A stretch of 7,064 bases of DNA from Bacillota bacterium (GCA_029776555.1 JAKOSZ010000310.1:1-7064), one strand, 5' to 3'. Shown: positions 1 to 5,562, counted from the stretch's first letter. A program made the numbers and translations. The notes: a model not told the origin generated them from the letters alone.

Positions 1-196
1 ACTTCGTTTTGTTTAGCAAACTCGTCCGGCTCGCTTATGCCTCATATGAAGTTCCTGTTCGTCAGGCCGGGACTTTGCCTCCGACTTCCTTCAGATTCCA
101 CCTCGCGATGGACACCCTTGTCTTTGGCTAACGGTTGGTGCTATCAACCCCCGTAACGGACTTTCACCGTCAAGGTCGCGCGCATGCCGCGCGCAC
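1..196 (-). mobile_element. Group II intron (class C / IIC-like), 5' part of the ribozyme, partial
   Basis: Read on the minus strand, this stretch begins with GTGCG at 196-192, the consensus 5' end of a group II intron. It continues with a GC-rich stem (GCGCG...CGCGC), then GGTGAAAGTCC, the TTAGCC..AAGGGTGTCC block, GGAATCTGAAGGAAG (about 100-86), GAACTTCATATGAGGC, and GTTTGCTAAACAAAACGAAG at the window edge. From memory, these blocks match domain I of bacterial IIC introns such as the Oceanobacillus iheyensis intron. Only domain I is inside the window; the reverse transcriptase/maturase frame and domains V-VI should lie to the left. The intron has the same orientation as cdaA-cdaR and sits directly 3' of a hairpin plus TTTTA, the preferred target type of this class. 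Whether it still splices or moves cannot be judged from this fragment. Confidence 0.88.
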
Positions 197-253
197 TAAA
201 AGGGGACGGTTTTTTTACGCACTTCTGCAGAAGTGCACAAAAGAACCGTCCCC
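197..253 (-). terminator. Long palindromic hairpin with T-tract behind cdaR; intron target
   Basis: Bases 202-253 form a near-perfect palindrome centred at 227/228, in which 23 of 26 positions pair. The outer arm is GGGGACGGTT/AACCGTCCCC (202-211 with 244-253) and the core is an exact 18-base palindrome at 219-236. On the minus strand, the direction of cdaR transcription, the stem is followed by TTTTA and then the intron start. This looks like an intrinsic terminator of the cdaA-cdaR transcript. The T-tract is only four residues before the intron, so termination strength is uncertain. The palindrome may instead belong to a dispersed repeat family. Confidence 0.6.
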
Positions 254-284
254 GTGTGCGCTAAGAACCGTCCCCGTGTGCGCT
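241..284. repeat. 22-bp tandem direct repeat, two exact copies (REP-like)
   Basis: A 22-base unit carrying the core AACCGTCCCCGTGTGCGCT occurs at 241-262 and again at 263-284 with no spacer. The same GGGGACGG core occurs a third time, inverted, at 202-209 as the outer arm of the adjacent palindrome. From memory, GGGGACGGTTCTT-type units are dispersed repeats in several Clostridia, often near IS200-like (REP-associated) transposases; no transposase is present here. The stop codon of cdaR (283-285) lies in the second copy. Confidence 0.7.
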
Positions 285-1512
285 ACTCTTGTTCGGCAGG
301 GGGGGCGGGCTTTGTTATTACGACCTCCACAAAGTATTCGCCGACCAGCTTGGAGGTGCTTGGTATTTCCACACGGAGGGGAAGCTTATGGCTGCCTTCC
401 CCTAAACCTGTCACATCCACATAGGGGTTGAGGCTTTCCACGGTTACCCTGGCAAGGTTGGCCGCCCTGTCCTTGACCACCACGTCTATGCTCTCCGTAT
501 TCAGCGTATACTCAAGGGAGGCATCGAAGTTTCTAAAGACAACCATATCCTTTCCTACCACCAGGGTCTTGTTAACAAGGGCTTCCACCATTACCGTTAC
601 GGTAGCGTCTTTTGGGGAGTTATAAAGCTTTATTCCCTCAGTGAGCTTTATTTGCAACGTCCTGGCAATGTTGCGCGTTATTCCGTTAATGTTTATGGGG
701 TCCACCCAGAGTTCCTTTACCTTGGAAAGGGCTTCGGCGTCTCCGGTAATGAGCACCTTTTCAGGGTTTATGCTGGCGCTGTCAAACACATAGTTGGGAG
801 CGGGCTCTCCCGTTATCGTAAACTTTACGGGCACTTCCCTGGCCACCTTTATGTTTATATCCACGGTTTTGTCCCTGCCCAGTTCGGCAATCTCATTGCC
901 GTTCTTGTCAAGGACTTTAATGGGCTGCTTTGAAAAGAGGGTATCCCTGTCAAGCCCCTCCGTGTCTATGACCACTTTCACTTTATCCACCAAGTTCAGC
1001 AGGGAACTAACGCCCTGCAGGGTGACAGACTCCTCGCTGACCTGCTGGAGCACAATCCTGTACCCCGCCTTCGGCGAACCTGTCCTCTCCACCACCAGGG
1101 GGAAGGTCCTTTCCTCAATTTTCTCAAGCTCAACCTTTATATACCGGGGGGACAGCCCTACCACCAGTACGCCCTCCAGTTTGTCCCCGGGGCCCTCTAC
1201 CTCCAGCAGCCCGTCGCCCACATCCGTAATCCTGGCAAAATCTATGGACACCTGGAAGTCGCCCACATTCACCTTGTTAACCTTGTCCTCCCGCCCCCGG
1301 ATGGTTACCTGGACATACTTCTGGAAATCCCTGTCCTTCAGGGTAATGGCTCTCTGCCTTAAGACATCCTCATTCTTGATGGTCAGGGGTACGGACAGGG
1401 TTTTAGTCTTGATCGGGTTTACCAAAAACCACATAACCAGCGCAAAAAGAATGGACGCTATCTTAAGGGCAGTTTCACTGCTTATTATCTTGCTCATCCG
1501 GATTTTGTTCAT
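283..1512 (-). CDS. cdaR: CdaR, YbbR-domain regulator of the diadenylate cyclase CdaA
   Basis: This 409-residue protein has a short charged N-terminus, one membrane segment at about residues 14-34 (ALKIASILFALVMWFLV), and an extracytoplasmic region of beta-rich repeats. The repeats resemble YbbR domains, with recurring pieces such as SVPLTIKNED, TFPLVVERTG, EVPVKFTITG and LVVGKDMVVFRN. In Bacillus and relatives CdaR binds CdaA at the membrane and modulates c-di-AMP synthesis. At about 409 residues it is somewhat shorter than the B. subtilis protein. I chose the ATG at 1512 because it overlaps the cdaA stop as ATGA and has a GGTGAGG ribosome site 5 bases upstream. A GTG at 1530 would add six residues. 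The stop codon lies inside a repeat element, so the original C-terminus may have been altered slightly when the repeat arrived. Confidence 0.9.
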   Translation of the reverse strand: MNKIRMSKIISSETALKIASILFALVMWFLVNPIKTKTLSVPLTIKNEDVLRQRAITLKDRDFQKYVQVTIRGREDKVNKVNVGDFQVSIDFARITDVGDGLLEVEGPGDKLEGVLVVGLSPRYIKVELEKIEERTFPLVVERTGSPKAGYRIVLQQVSEESVTLQGVSSLLNLVDKVKVVIDTEGLDRDTLFSKQPIKVLDKNGNEIAELGRDKTVDINIKVAREVPVKFTITGEPAPNYVFDSASINPEKVLITGDAEALSKVKELWVDPININGITRNIARTLQIKLTEGIKLYNSPKDATVTVMVEALVNKTLVVGKDMVVFRNFDASLEYTLNTESIDVVVKDRAANLARVTVESLNPYVDVTGLGEGSHKLPLRVEIPSTSKLVGEYFVEVVITKPAPPAEQE

Positions 1513-2387
1513 TTGGGCCTCACCCTCCACAGCATAAGTTTTCTATTCGGCCCATTCCTCTCCAGCAGATTCTTGTTGAGCGCCTTTCTCAGCATGTCGG
1601 GAGTAAGGTTCCTGGTTAAGCCTCCGTTTAGAGCGAAAGATATTTTTCCCGTCTCTTCCGACACTACCACGGCAATGGAATCGGACACCTCGGTAATGCC
1701 CAGGGCTGCCCTGTGCCTTGTGCCCAGCTCCTTGCTCAGGTTCGGGTTATCGGTAAGGGGTAAGAAGCAGGACGCCGCCATTATTTTATTGGCCCTGATG
1801 ATGACAGCCCCGTCGTGCAGCGGTGTGTTGGGAGTGAAAATGTTAATGAGAAGCTCGGAGGTCACGTAGGAATCCAATCTTACCCCGGTGTTGATAACCT
1901 CTCCGATCTTGGTGTCCCGCTCAATGATAATAAGCGCTCCGGTAAAGCTCTTGCTCAGCTCGGTCACAGCCTTGACCACTTCCTCAACCACCGTGGTGGT
2001 CTGGATAACCGTGTTCTCTTCATCCAGGTTGAGAATGTTCCTGAAGCGGCTTCGGCCAATCTGTTCAAGGGCTCTTCTAAGCTCGGGCTGGAACAGCACC
2101 ACCAGGGCTATGGCCAGGTATTGGAGAGTGTTTTTCAGGATAAAGGCTATTGTCTTAAGTCCCAATATATCGCCGGCCTTGTAAGCGATAACGATGACAA
2201 GTATACCCTTTATTAACTGCCAGGCCCTCGTTTCTCTCGCCAGTAAAGCTATTTTGTAAATCACATAGGCGACGATTGTGATGTCTATGACAGACCTGAT
2301 CAAGTCAAGCGAATTGCTGAAGCCAATATATACAGAAATACTTTCGACAAGATTTTTAAGGCTCAGGTCCCTGAGAACGTCCGACAA
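1509..2387 (-). CDS. cdaA: CdaA, membrane-bound diadenylate cyclase (c-di-AMP synthase)
   Basis: CdaA condenses two ATP to cyclic di-AMP, which controls potassium and osmolyte transport and cell-wall homeostasis in Firmicutes. The 292-residue product has three hydrophobic segments (about residues 33-50, 60-70 and 86-100), then the linker FQPELRRALEQIGR and a DAC domain. The catalytic motifs are present: LHDGAV at 190-195 (metal-binding Asp of DGA) and GTRHRAALG at 222-230 (RHR, ATP binding). Length fits the CdaA class rather than DisA or CdaS. The start is TTG at 2387, the first possible codon after an in-frame stop, with AGGG 9 bases upstream; the start is moderately certain. It is the first gene of a two-gene unit and overlaps cdaR by 4 bases. 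Nothing suggests it is damaged. Confidence 0.96.
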   Translation of the reverse strand: MSDVLRDLSLKNLVESISVYIGFSNSLDLIRSVIDITIVAYVIYKIALLARETRAWQLIKGILVIVIAYKAGDILGLKTIAFILKNTLQYLAIALVVLFQPELRRALEQIGRSRFRNILNLDEENTVIQTTTVVEEVVKAVTELSKSFTGALIIIERDTKIGEVINTGVRLDSYVTSELLINIFTPNTPLHDGAVIIRANKIMAASCFLPLTDNPNLSKELGTRHRAALGITEVSDSIAVVVSEETGKISFALNGGLTRNLTPDMLRKALNKNLLERNGPNRKLMLWRVRPK

Positions 2388-2444
2388 AACCTCACACCCT
2401 TACACGCTAAAATGCTCCGCGAAACCATAATCCCGTTACTTAGA

Positions 2445-2474
2445 ATTATACCCTCTTTTTGTTTTGTATGTAAG
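2445..2474 (-). promoter_or_regulatory. Sigma-A-type promoter of cdaA-cdaR
   Basis: On the minus strand there is a perfect -10 box TATAAT (2450-2445) preceded by CTTACA (2474-2469, four of six matches to TTGACA), with an 18-base spacer that is A-rich. Transcription would start near 2438, giving a leader of about 50 bases before the TTG start of cdaA, too short for a known riboswitch. Confidence 0.6.
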
Positions 2475-2533
2475 TTTTTCGCCTAAAAAAATTATAAAAA
2501 CTCGTCGCATTTAACCGTCTCATTTTATGTTAA

Positions 2534-2557
2534 GGGTACAACAATATTGTATAACCC
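2534..2557. promoter_or_regulatory. 24-bp interrupted dyad between amrS and the cdaA promoter
   Basis: GGGT and ACCC arms flank a perfect inner palindrome ACAATATTGT (2541-2550), with a three-base unpaired step on each side. It lies 18 bases past the amrS stop and about 60 bases upstream of the cdaA -35 box. It could be a weak terminator of the amr operon (no T-tract follows) or an operator. Function is unknown. Confidence 0.3.
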
Positions 2558-2575
2558 GGCTACGGCTAACGCAAC

Positions 2576-3436
2576 CTACCACACATTGCCCAGGTACACG
2601 TATCTTAAATTTTTCTTTGCAATGTCCCTTGCCTTTCTCAAGGTGTCAACAGGAGTAGGTAAAATATCCTTCATTTTATAATTCGGAAAAAATCTTGTAA
2701 GATGAAGGGGAATTTCTTGAGACACTGATGCCAGCCAGCGGGACAGCTCCTCTATCTCCTCCATGGAGTCGTTAAATCCCGGTATGACAAGGGTGGTAAC
2801 CTCAACATGGCACTTTTTCGCGGCGGTTTCAACGGTCTGTTTTACGGCTTCCAGTGACCCCTTGCAGACATCCCTGTAAAAGCCGTCGGAAAAAGCCTTA
2901 AGGTCTATGTTCATGGCGTCAACATAGGGCAGGAGCTGGGTCAGCGGCTCTTTGCCGATATAACCGTTGGTCACCAGCACGTTTTTAAGTCCCCGCTCTT
3001 TGGCCATGGCGGCCGTGTCCAGGACAAACTCGAACCAGATGGAGGGTTCGTTGTAAGTGTAAGCTATGCCTATGTTGCCCTCATCCTTCAGCTCCACCGC
3101 CTTTTCCACCAAGGCGGAAGGGGATATGTCAACAGTGGAGGGGGTGCCATGGGAGATGGTCCAGTTCTGGCAAAAAGAGCACTTTAAGTTACACCCGAAG
3201 GTGCCCGCCGAGAGTATGAGGGAACCCGGGTAAAACCTGTAAAGCGGCTTCTTTTCAATGGGGTCTAAGGCTAATGACGTCAGCTTGCCGTAATTCATGC
3301 TATAGAGCACCCCGTCAATATTCTTCCGCGCCCTGCACACCCCTTCCCTCCCCGGGCTTATGACGCAGTTATGGGGGCAGAGATGGCAGTGCACCCTGGA
3401 ATCTCCGATTTTTTCGTAGTATAGAGCCTCTTTCAC
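2576..3436 (-). CDS. amrS: AmmeMemoRadiSam system radical SAM enzyme (short C-terminus)
   Basis: This is a radical S-adenosylmethionine protein of the AmmeMemoRadiSam group; its substrate is not known. Numbered from the chosen GTG start, a Cys cluster at residues 17-34 (CHLCPHNC, then VC) precedes the radical SAM motif CNLKCSFC at 82-89, which binds the 4Fe-4S cluster. YTYNEPSIW, LVTNGYI and MNIDLKAF are typical core motifs, as is LDPIEKKPLYRF before the cluster. The GTG at 3436 is preferred because GGTGAT lies three bases upstream, in register with the 16S rRNA tail, and the product then begins MKEALYYEK as relatives do. A TTG at 3457 would add seven residues but has no good ribosome site. 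The protein has 286 residues and stops right after RYVYLGNVW, whereas I recall most relatives continuing about 40 residues with a second Cys pair. It is the last gene of the operon. Confidence 0.93.
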   Translation of the reverse strand: MKEALYYEKIGDSRVHCHLCPHNCVISPGREGVCRARKNIDGVLYSMNYGKLTSLALDPIEKKPLYRFYPGSLILSAGTFGCNLKCSFCQNWTISHGTPSTVDISPSALVEKAVELKDEGNIGIAYTYNEPSIWFEFVLDTAAMAKERGLKNVLVTNGYIGKEPLTQLLPYVDAMNIDLKAFSDGFYRDVCKGSLEAVKQTVETAAKKCHVEVTTLVIPGFNDSMEEIEELSRWLASVSQEIPLHLTRFFPNYKMKDILPTPVDTLRKARDIAKKNLRYVYLGNVW

Positions 3437-3468
3437 GCTATCACCGCTTTCCCACAAAACAGCGCTTT

Positions 3469-3996
3469 CTAAACGTGGCGCACTACTTCAAACCTTTCCA
3501 TGCTGTACTTTTCAAAAGGCATTATGCCCGCTTTTTGCAGGGCTATATGCACCTGCTGCTCCGGGGTGTCTACGCCTTCAAGGTTGGGCAGCAGCAGGCC
3601 CGAACGCCGGCCGGCCCTGACTATGACGCCGTACCTTACCACGTCCAGCTCATCCATTGACCCTATGGGCTCGGGCTCTTTCAGGACATCCACCGAGTAA
3701 ACCAGTTCTTCCAGTTCATCAGGTTCAACGGGGTAGAACCTGGGGTCGTGGACACCCGAACTTATGGCGTTCTGTATTATCTCCCGGGCGATGTTCTCCC
3801 GGGTAGGGGCTATGGTCCCTATACAGCCCCGAAGCTGCCCCCTTTTCTTGATGGAGACAAACACGCCAGCCCTCTGCTTCAGCATTTCTTCAGGCAGTCC
3901 CTCCGGCACCTTTATGATTTCCCCCTTGGTCACATAGGCCTCCAAAGCCATCCTGGCCAGTTTAACATACGGATCCTGGCTTTTCGTACTCATCAT
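3469..3996 (-). CDS. amrA: AMMECR1-domain protein (AmmeMemoRadiSam system protein A)
   Basis: The 175-residue product is a complete stand-alone AMMECR1 domain. It has the family's hallmark LRGCIGT at residues 55-61, preceded by GVFVSIKKRG, and followed by the DPRFYPVEPDELEEL and SVDVLKEPEPI blocks and GLLLPNLEGVDTPEQQ. The C-terminal segment KYSMERFEV is also typical. The domain is conserved from archaea to humans, but its biochemical activity is unknown; the invariant Cys58 suggests a binding or catalytic site. Two ATGs are adjacent (3996 and 3993); AAGGGA lies 7 bases before the first. It begins 11 bases after the preceding LigB/MEMO-like gene and ends 32 bases before amrS. In many Clostridia, as I recall, this domain is fused to the LigB-like one; here they are separate and in different frames. 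Confidence 0.94.
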   Translation of the reverse strand: MMSTKSQDPYVKLARMALEAYVTKGEIIKVPEGLPEEMLKQRAGVFVSIKKRGQLRGCIGTIAPTRENIAREIIQNAISSGVHDPRFYPVEPDELEELVYSVDVLKEPEPIGSMDELDVVRYGVIVRAGRRSGLLLPNLEGVDTPEQQVHIALQKAGIMPFEKYSMERFEVVRHV

Positions 3997-4007
3997 ACCA
4001 CCGTCCC

Positions 4008-4871
4008 TTACCCATTTTTCCCTGCATCAGGGCCTTTGGCCTCATCCTGCTCCACCTTTATCCTGGCTACCCCATAGCCTATGCCGAAAGGCCCTTCGTA
4101 GGAGTAAACCTCCGGCTTTACCTTCATGCCGGCCAAGGCCCCCATCATTATCACAATGGACCTGAGCCCGCACTCTCCGGCTTTTTCCAGCCAATCCATG
4201 TCCAAATCAAGCAGTTTGTCCGGGCTGAAGCTCCTGACGGCATCCATCGCAAGCCGGTCAAACTCCTCCCCCTCCCTGGCATACCCGTAGGGGCCGTCCT
4301 CGGACAGCCGGTGGGAGAGGTCCCCGCTGGCCAGGAAAACCACCCGTTCCCCGGAATCGGCCACTGCCCTCTGTATGCACACGCCAAATTTGTACAGGGT
4401 CTTCAGGGGAGCATAGGAAAATCCCATGTGCACCAGCTTAAAGCCTTTTATTTCCCGGTCAACAAAGTACAGGGGAACCGTTGCGCCATGGTCAAGGCTT
4501 GTGTTTATCCTGTATCTGGCGCTGTGAACCTCCTCAAGCCCTCCCGCGTCAATGCCTTCTAAAGCGGCGTTTTTTGCGATCGCCAGGGCCAGTTCCACAT
4601 TGTTGTCGAACCTAAGCCTCACTTCCGGCGCGCCAAACCTTCCCAAATCCCCCGACAGCTCGGGGAGGGTGGAGACGTATATATAGTCAATAAAGAGCGG
4701 AGCATGCGGCGATACCAGTATTACCGTCGTCGGCCTGTCGGCGGAAATGTCCCCGGCAGCCCTTTTTACCGCGTCAATGGTAGCCTTTGCGGCTTTTTCC
4801 TCCCCTCTCCCCACTTCAGGGACGATAATGGGGGGATGGGGAAAAAGGTACGCTCCTGCAATATTCCCCAT
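4008..4871 (-). CDS. LigB-like / MEMO-superfamily protein (AmmeMemoRadiSam system protein B role)
   Basis: The 287-residue product belongs to the class III extradiol dioxygenase (LigB) fold, to which MEMO proteins are also related. Putative metal or active-site motifs are FPHPP (His12), SPHAP (His56), DHG at 127-129 and SGDLSHR at 182-188. MEMO's own N-terminal signature (PAVAGxFYP) is absent, so the AmrB name is by position and superfamily only, and no symbol is given. It is probably a cytoplasmic partner of the AMMECR1 and radical SAM proteins rather than a true ring-cleaving enzyme; this is inferred from context. The ATG at 4871 was chosen because GGAGG sits 8 bases upstream and the product then starts MGNIAGAYLFPHPP; a TTG at 4889 would place that ribosome site inside the gene. 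The C-terminus is a charged tail. The gene follows the small membrane ORF by 4 bases. Confidence 0.85.
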   Translation of the reverse strand: MGNIAGAYLFPHPPIIVPEVGRGEEKAAKATIDAVKRAAGDISADRPTTVILVSPHAPLFIDYIYVSTLPELSGDLGRFGAPEVRLRFDNNVELALAIAKNAALEGIDAGGLEEVHSARYRINTSLDHGATVPLYFVDREIKGFKLVHMGFSYAPLKTLYKFGVCIQRAVADSGERVVFLASGDLSHRLSEDGPYGYAREGEEFDRLAMDAVRSFSPDKLLDLDMDWLEKAGECGLRSIVIMMGALAGMKVKPEVYSYEGPFGIGYGVARIKVEQDEAKGPDAGKNG

Positions 4872-4875
4872 AAAA

Positions 4876-4986
4876 TCAACCTCCGTCAAAAAATGAAATC
4901 CCGATAAGCCCCAGGGAAGCTGCTAAAAATGCCGCTGCAGTAATAAGAGCTATCCATCTCAGCAGCTTTTTATTCATATTATTCAT
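4876..4986 (-). CDS. Small single-span membrane protein, 36 residues
   Basis: An ORF too short for most gene callers reads MNNMNKKLLRWIALITAAAF, then LAASLGLIGISFFDGG and TGA. It has a positively charged N-terminus (KK, R), a single hydrophobic span of about 22 residues, and a short acidic tail, giving a likely N-in orientation. Its stop is 4 bases before the ATG of the LigB/MEMO-like gene, and that gene's GGAGG site is formed by its last codons, so the two are translationally linked. Starts at 4986 or 4977 are possible; neither has a strong ribosome site. The layout loosely resembles tiny Firmicute membrane proteins such as Prli42, but the resemblance is only in size and topology. I do not recognise the family. 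Confidence 0.55.
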   Translation of the reverse strand: MNNMNKKLLRWIALITAAAFLAASLGLIGISFFDGG

Positions 4987-5003
4987 ACGGTACCACATCC
5001 CGG

Positions 5004-5031
5004 ACAATATACCCTTTGCATGCCTGGTCAA
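5004..5031 (-). promoter_or_regulatory. Candidate promoter of the small-ORF/amr operon (proximal)
   Basis: On the minus strand TTGACC (5031-5026) is followed after 16 bases by TATTGT (5009-5004). Transcription would start near 4997, only about 10-20 bases before the small ORF, leaving a very short leader. The -35 matches five of six positions and the -10 four of six. Confidence 0.4.
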
Positions 5032-5116
5032 TACTTATGATGCGATAAATCGGACGGTTAAGATACTGTCACAGCCGGTAAGTCAGGCCGCCTGAATGTT
5101 TACTGCCCACAGGCTA

Positions 5117-5125
5117 ATTATATCA
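5117..5125 (-). promoter_or_regulatory. Candidate extended -10 promoter of the amr operon (distal)
   Basis: The minus strand carries TGATATAAT (5125-5117), a perfect TATAAT with the TGn extension. No good -35 box is visible at 17 bases, which extended -10 promoters can tolerate. It lies immediately after a terminator-like hairpin. It would give a leader of about 125 bases before the small ORF. Confidence 0.4.
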
Positions 5126-5149
5126 AAAAACGCCTGCCATTGCTCAGGC
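5125..5149 (-). terminator. Terminator-like hairpin (minus strand)
   Basis: Read on the minus strand, GCCTG (5149-5145) pairs with CAGGC (5136-5132) around an 8-base loop and is followed by G and six T. The stem is short but GC-rich. No minus-strand gene ends just upstream, so it may stop antisense transcription coming through the region 5150-5560 and insulate the amr operon. Confidence 0.4.
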
Positions 5150-5283
5150 TAAACTTCACCTCATAAGCTGTCCCGGGGCGCTTTGCACGGTCAAAGCCTT
5201 TTGCCTTTTCCCCATGCCCCTCTCTTTGCTGAAATCAATGGAACCCTGAAAATGCGGGGAAGTTCTTTTTGTCTGAAGGAAAC

Positions 5284-5418
5284 AAGGTTTTTGAAAGATG
5301 GACGGGGAGTTGGGAGAAGAAACTGATCTCTTCCCATTGGAGGTAGAGGCTGTCTGAAATATAAGGGGCAGGGGTGGGAGAAGAAGCCAGTCTCTTCCCA
5401 TCTGGAGGGACAGGGGCA
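5284..5418. repeat. Degenerate tandem repeat, about 64-bp period, two units
   Basis: TGGGAGAAGAA...TCTCTTCCCAT..TGGAGG occurs at 5311-5346 and again at 5375-5409, offset by 64 bases. The preceding parts (TGAAAGATGG.. and TGAAATATAA..) are also similar. Each unit carries an imperfect inverted repeat, GGGAGAAGA with TCTCTTCCC. The region is strongly purine-rich on the plus strand, and a weaker third unit may lie before 5284. The minus-strand frames across it are low-complexity and look non-coding. It lies just upstream of the leader of the flippase-like gene; role unknown. Confidence 0.6.
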
Positions 5419-5436
5419 TATATGGTAGAATATATA
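5407..5436 (+). promoter_or_regulatory. Candidate promoter of the UPF0104 gene
   Basis: GGGACA (5407-5412) and TATATA (5431-5436) are separated by 18 bases; each matches four of six consensus positions. A transcript would start near 5443, at the beginning of a possible long-range stem, and have a leader of about 120 bases. The -10 overlaps a 9-bp inverted repeat, TATAAAAAA/TTTTTTATA (5433-5458), that could be an operator. Confidence 0.35.
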
Positions 5437-5440
5437 AAAA

Positions 5441-5538
5441 AGCGGCATATTTTTTATACCGGGTCCCCCGGGGGAGGCTTTTAATTGGAGGGGCAATTGT
5501 GCCGCGGGCTTATGCCGCTCCGGTGTGATGATCCGGAG
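5441..5538 (+). promoter_or_regulatory. Structured leader RNA upstream of the UPF0104 gene
   Basis: AGCGGCATA (5441-5449) is a perfect 9-bp complement of TATGCCGCT (5511-5519), which would close a domain. Inside are CCGGG/CCCGG (5459-5471) and AATTG/CAATT (5483-5498, with the GGAGGGG site mostly in the loop). A further hairpin CTCCGG/CCGGAG follows at 5518-5538 and competes with the last two bases of the closing stem. I could not match it to a known riboswitch class. No T-tract follows, so control, if any, would be at translation rather than by intrinsic termination. Confidence 0.4.
5499..5528 (+). CDS. Possible 9-codon leader peptide (uORF)
   Basis: GTG at 5499 is preceded by GGAGG with a 7-base gap, a stronger ribosome site than that of the main gene (AAGGA, 5 bases). 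It encodes MPRAYAAPV and ends with two consecutive in-frame TGA codons. Codons 5-7 form the 3' strand of the long-range stem at 5441-5449/5511-5519, so translating it would open that stem. It could be a regulatory leader peptide; a frame this short can also arise by chance. Confidence 0.35.
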   Translation: MPRAYAAPV

Positions 5539-5562
5539 AGACTTTAAACCAAAAGGACAATT

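Noticed and set aside
241..284. Tandem repeats as a CRISPR array
   Set aside because: Only two units, directly abutting with no spacers, and no cas genes.
794..1537. A 247-codon plus-strand open frame antisense to cdaR
   Set aside because: It is Ser/Thr/Leu-rich low-complexity sequence typical of the antisense of a real gene, has no recognisable domain, and lies wholly over the well-supported cdaR.
2491..2496. A second TATAAT on the minus strand upstream of cdaA
   Set aside because: No acceptable -35 at 16-18 bases (GACGGT), and a better promoter lies closer to the gene.
3436..3457. TTG at 3457 as the start of amrS
   Set aside because: No good ribosome site; the GTG at 3436 has GGTGAT in register and gives the family-like N-terminus.
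5180..5197. Hairpin GCTTTG-CACGGT-CAAAGC followed by CCTTTT as a plus-strand terminator
   Set aside because: The 6-bp stem is weak, the T run short, and no plus-strand gene precedes it.
5156..5496. Two overlapping minus-strand frames of 87 and 101 codons
   Set aside because: They are Pro/Ser/Phe-rich translations of the purine-rich tandem repeat, without a convincing ribosome site or domain.
5441..5538. Leader as a known riboswitch (c-di-GMP-I, ydaO c-di-AMP, ZTP, fluoride)
   Set aside because: None of the conserved cores I remember for these classes can be found; only generic stems are visible.
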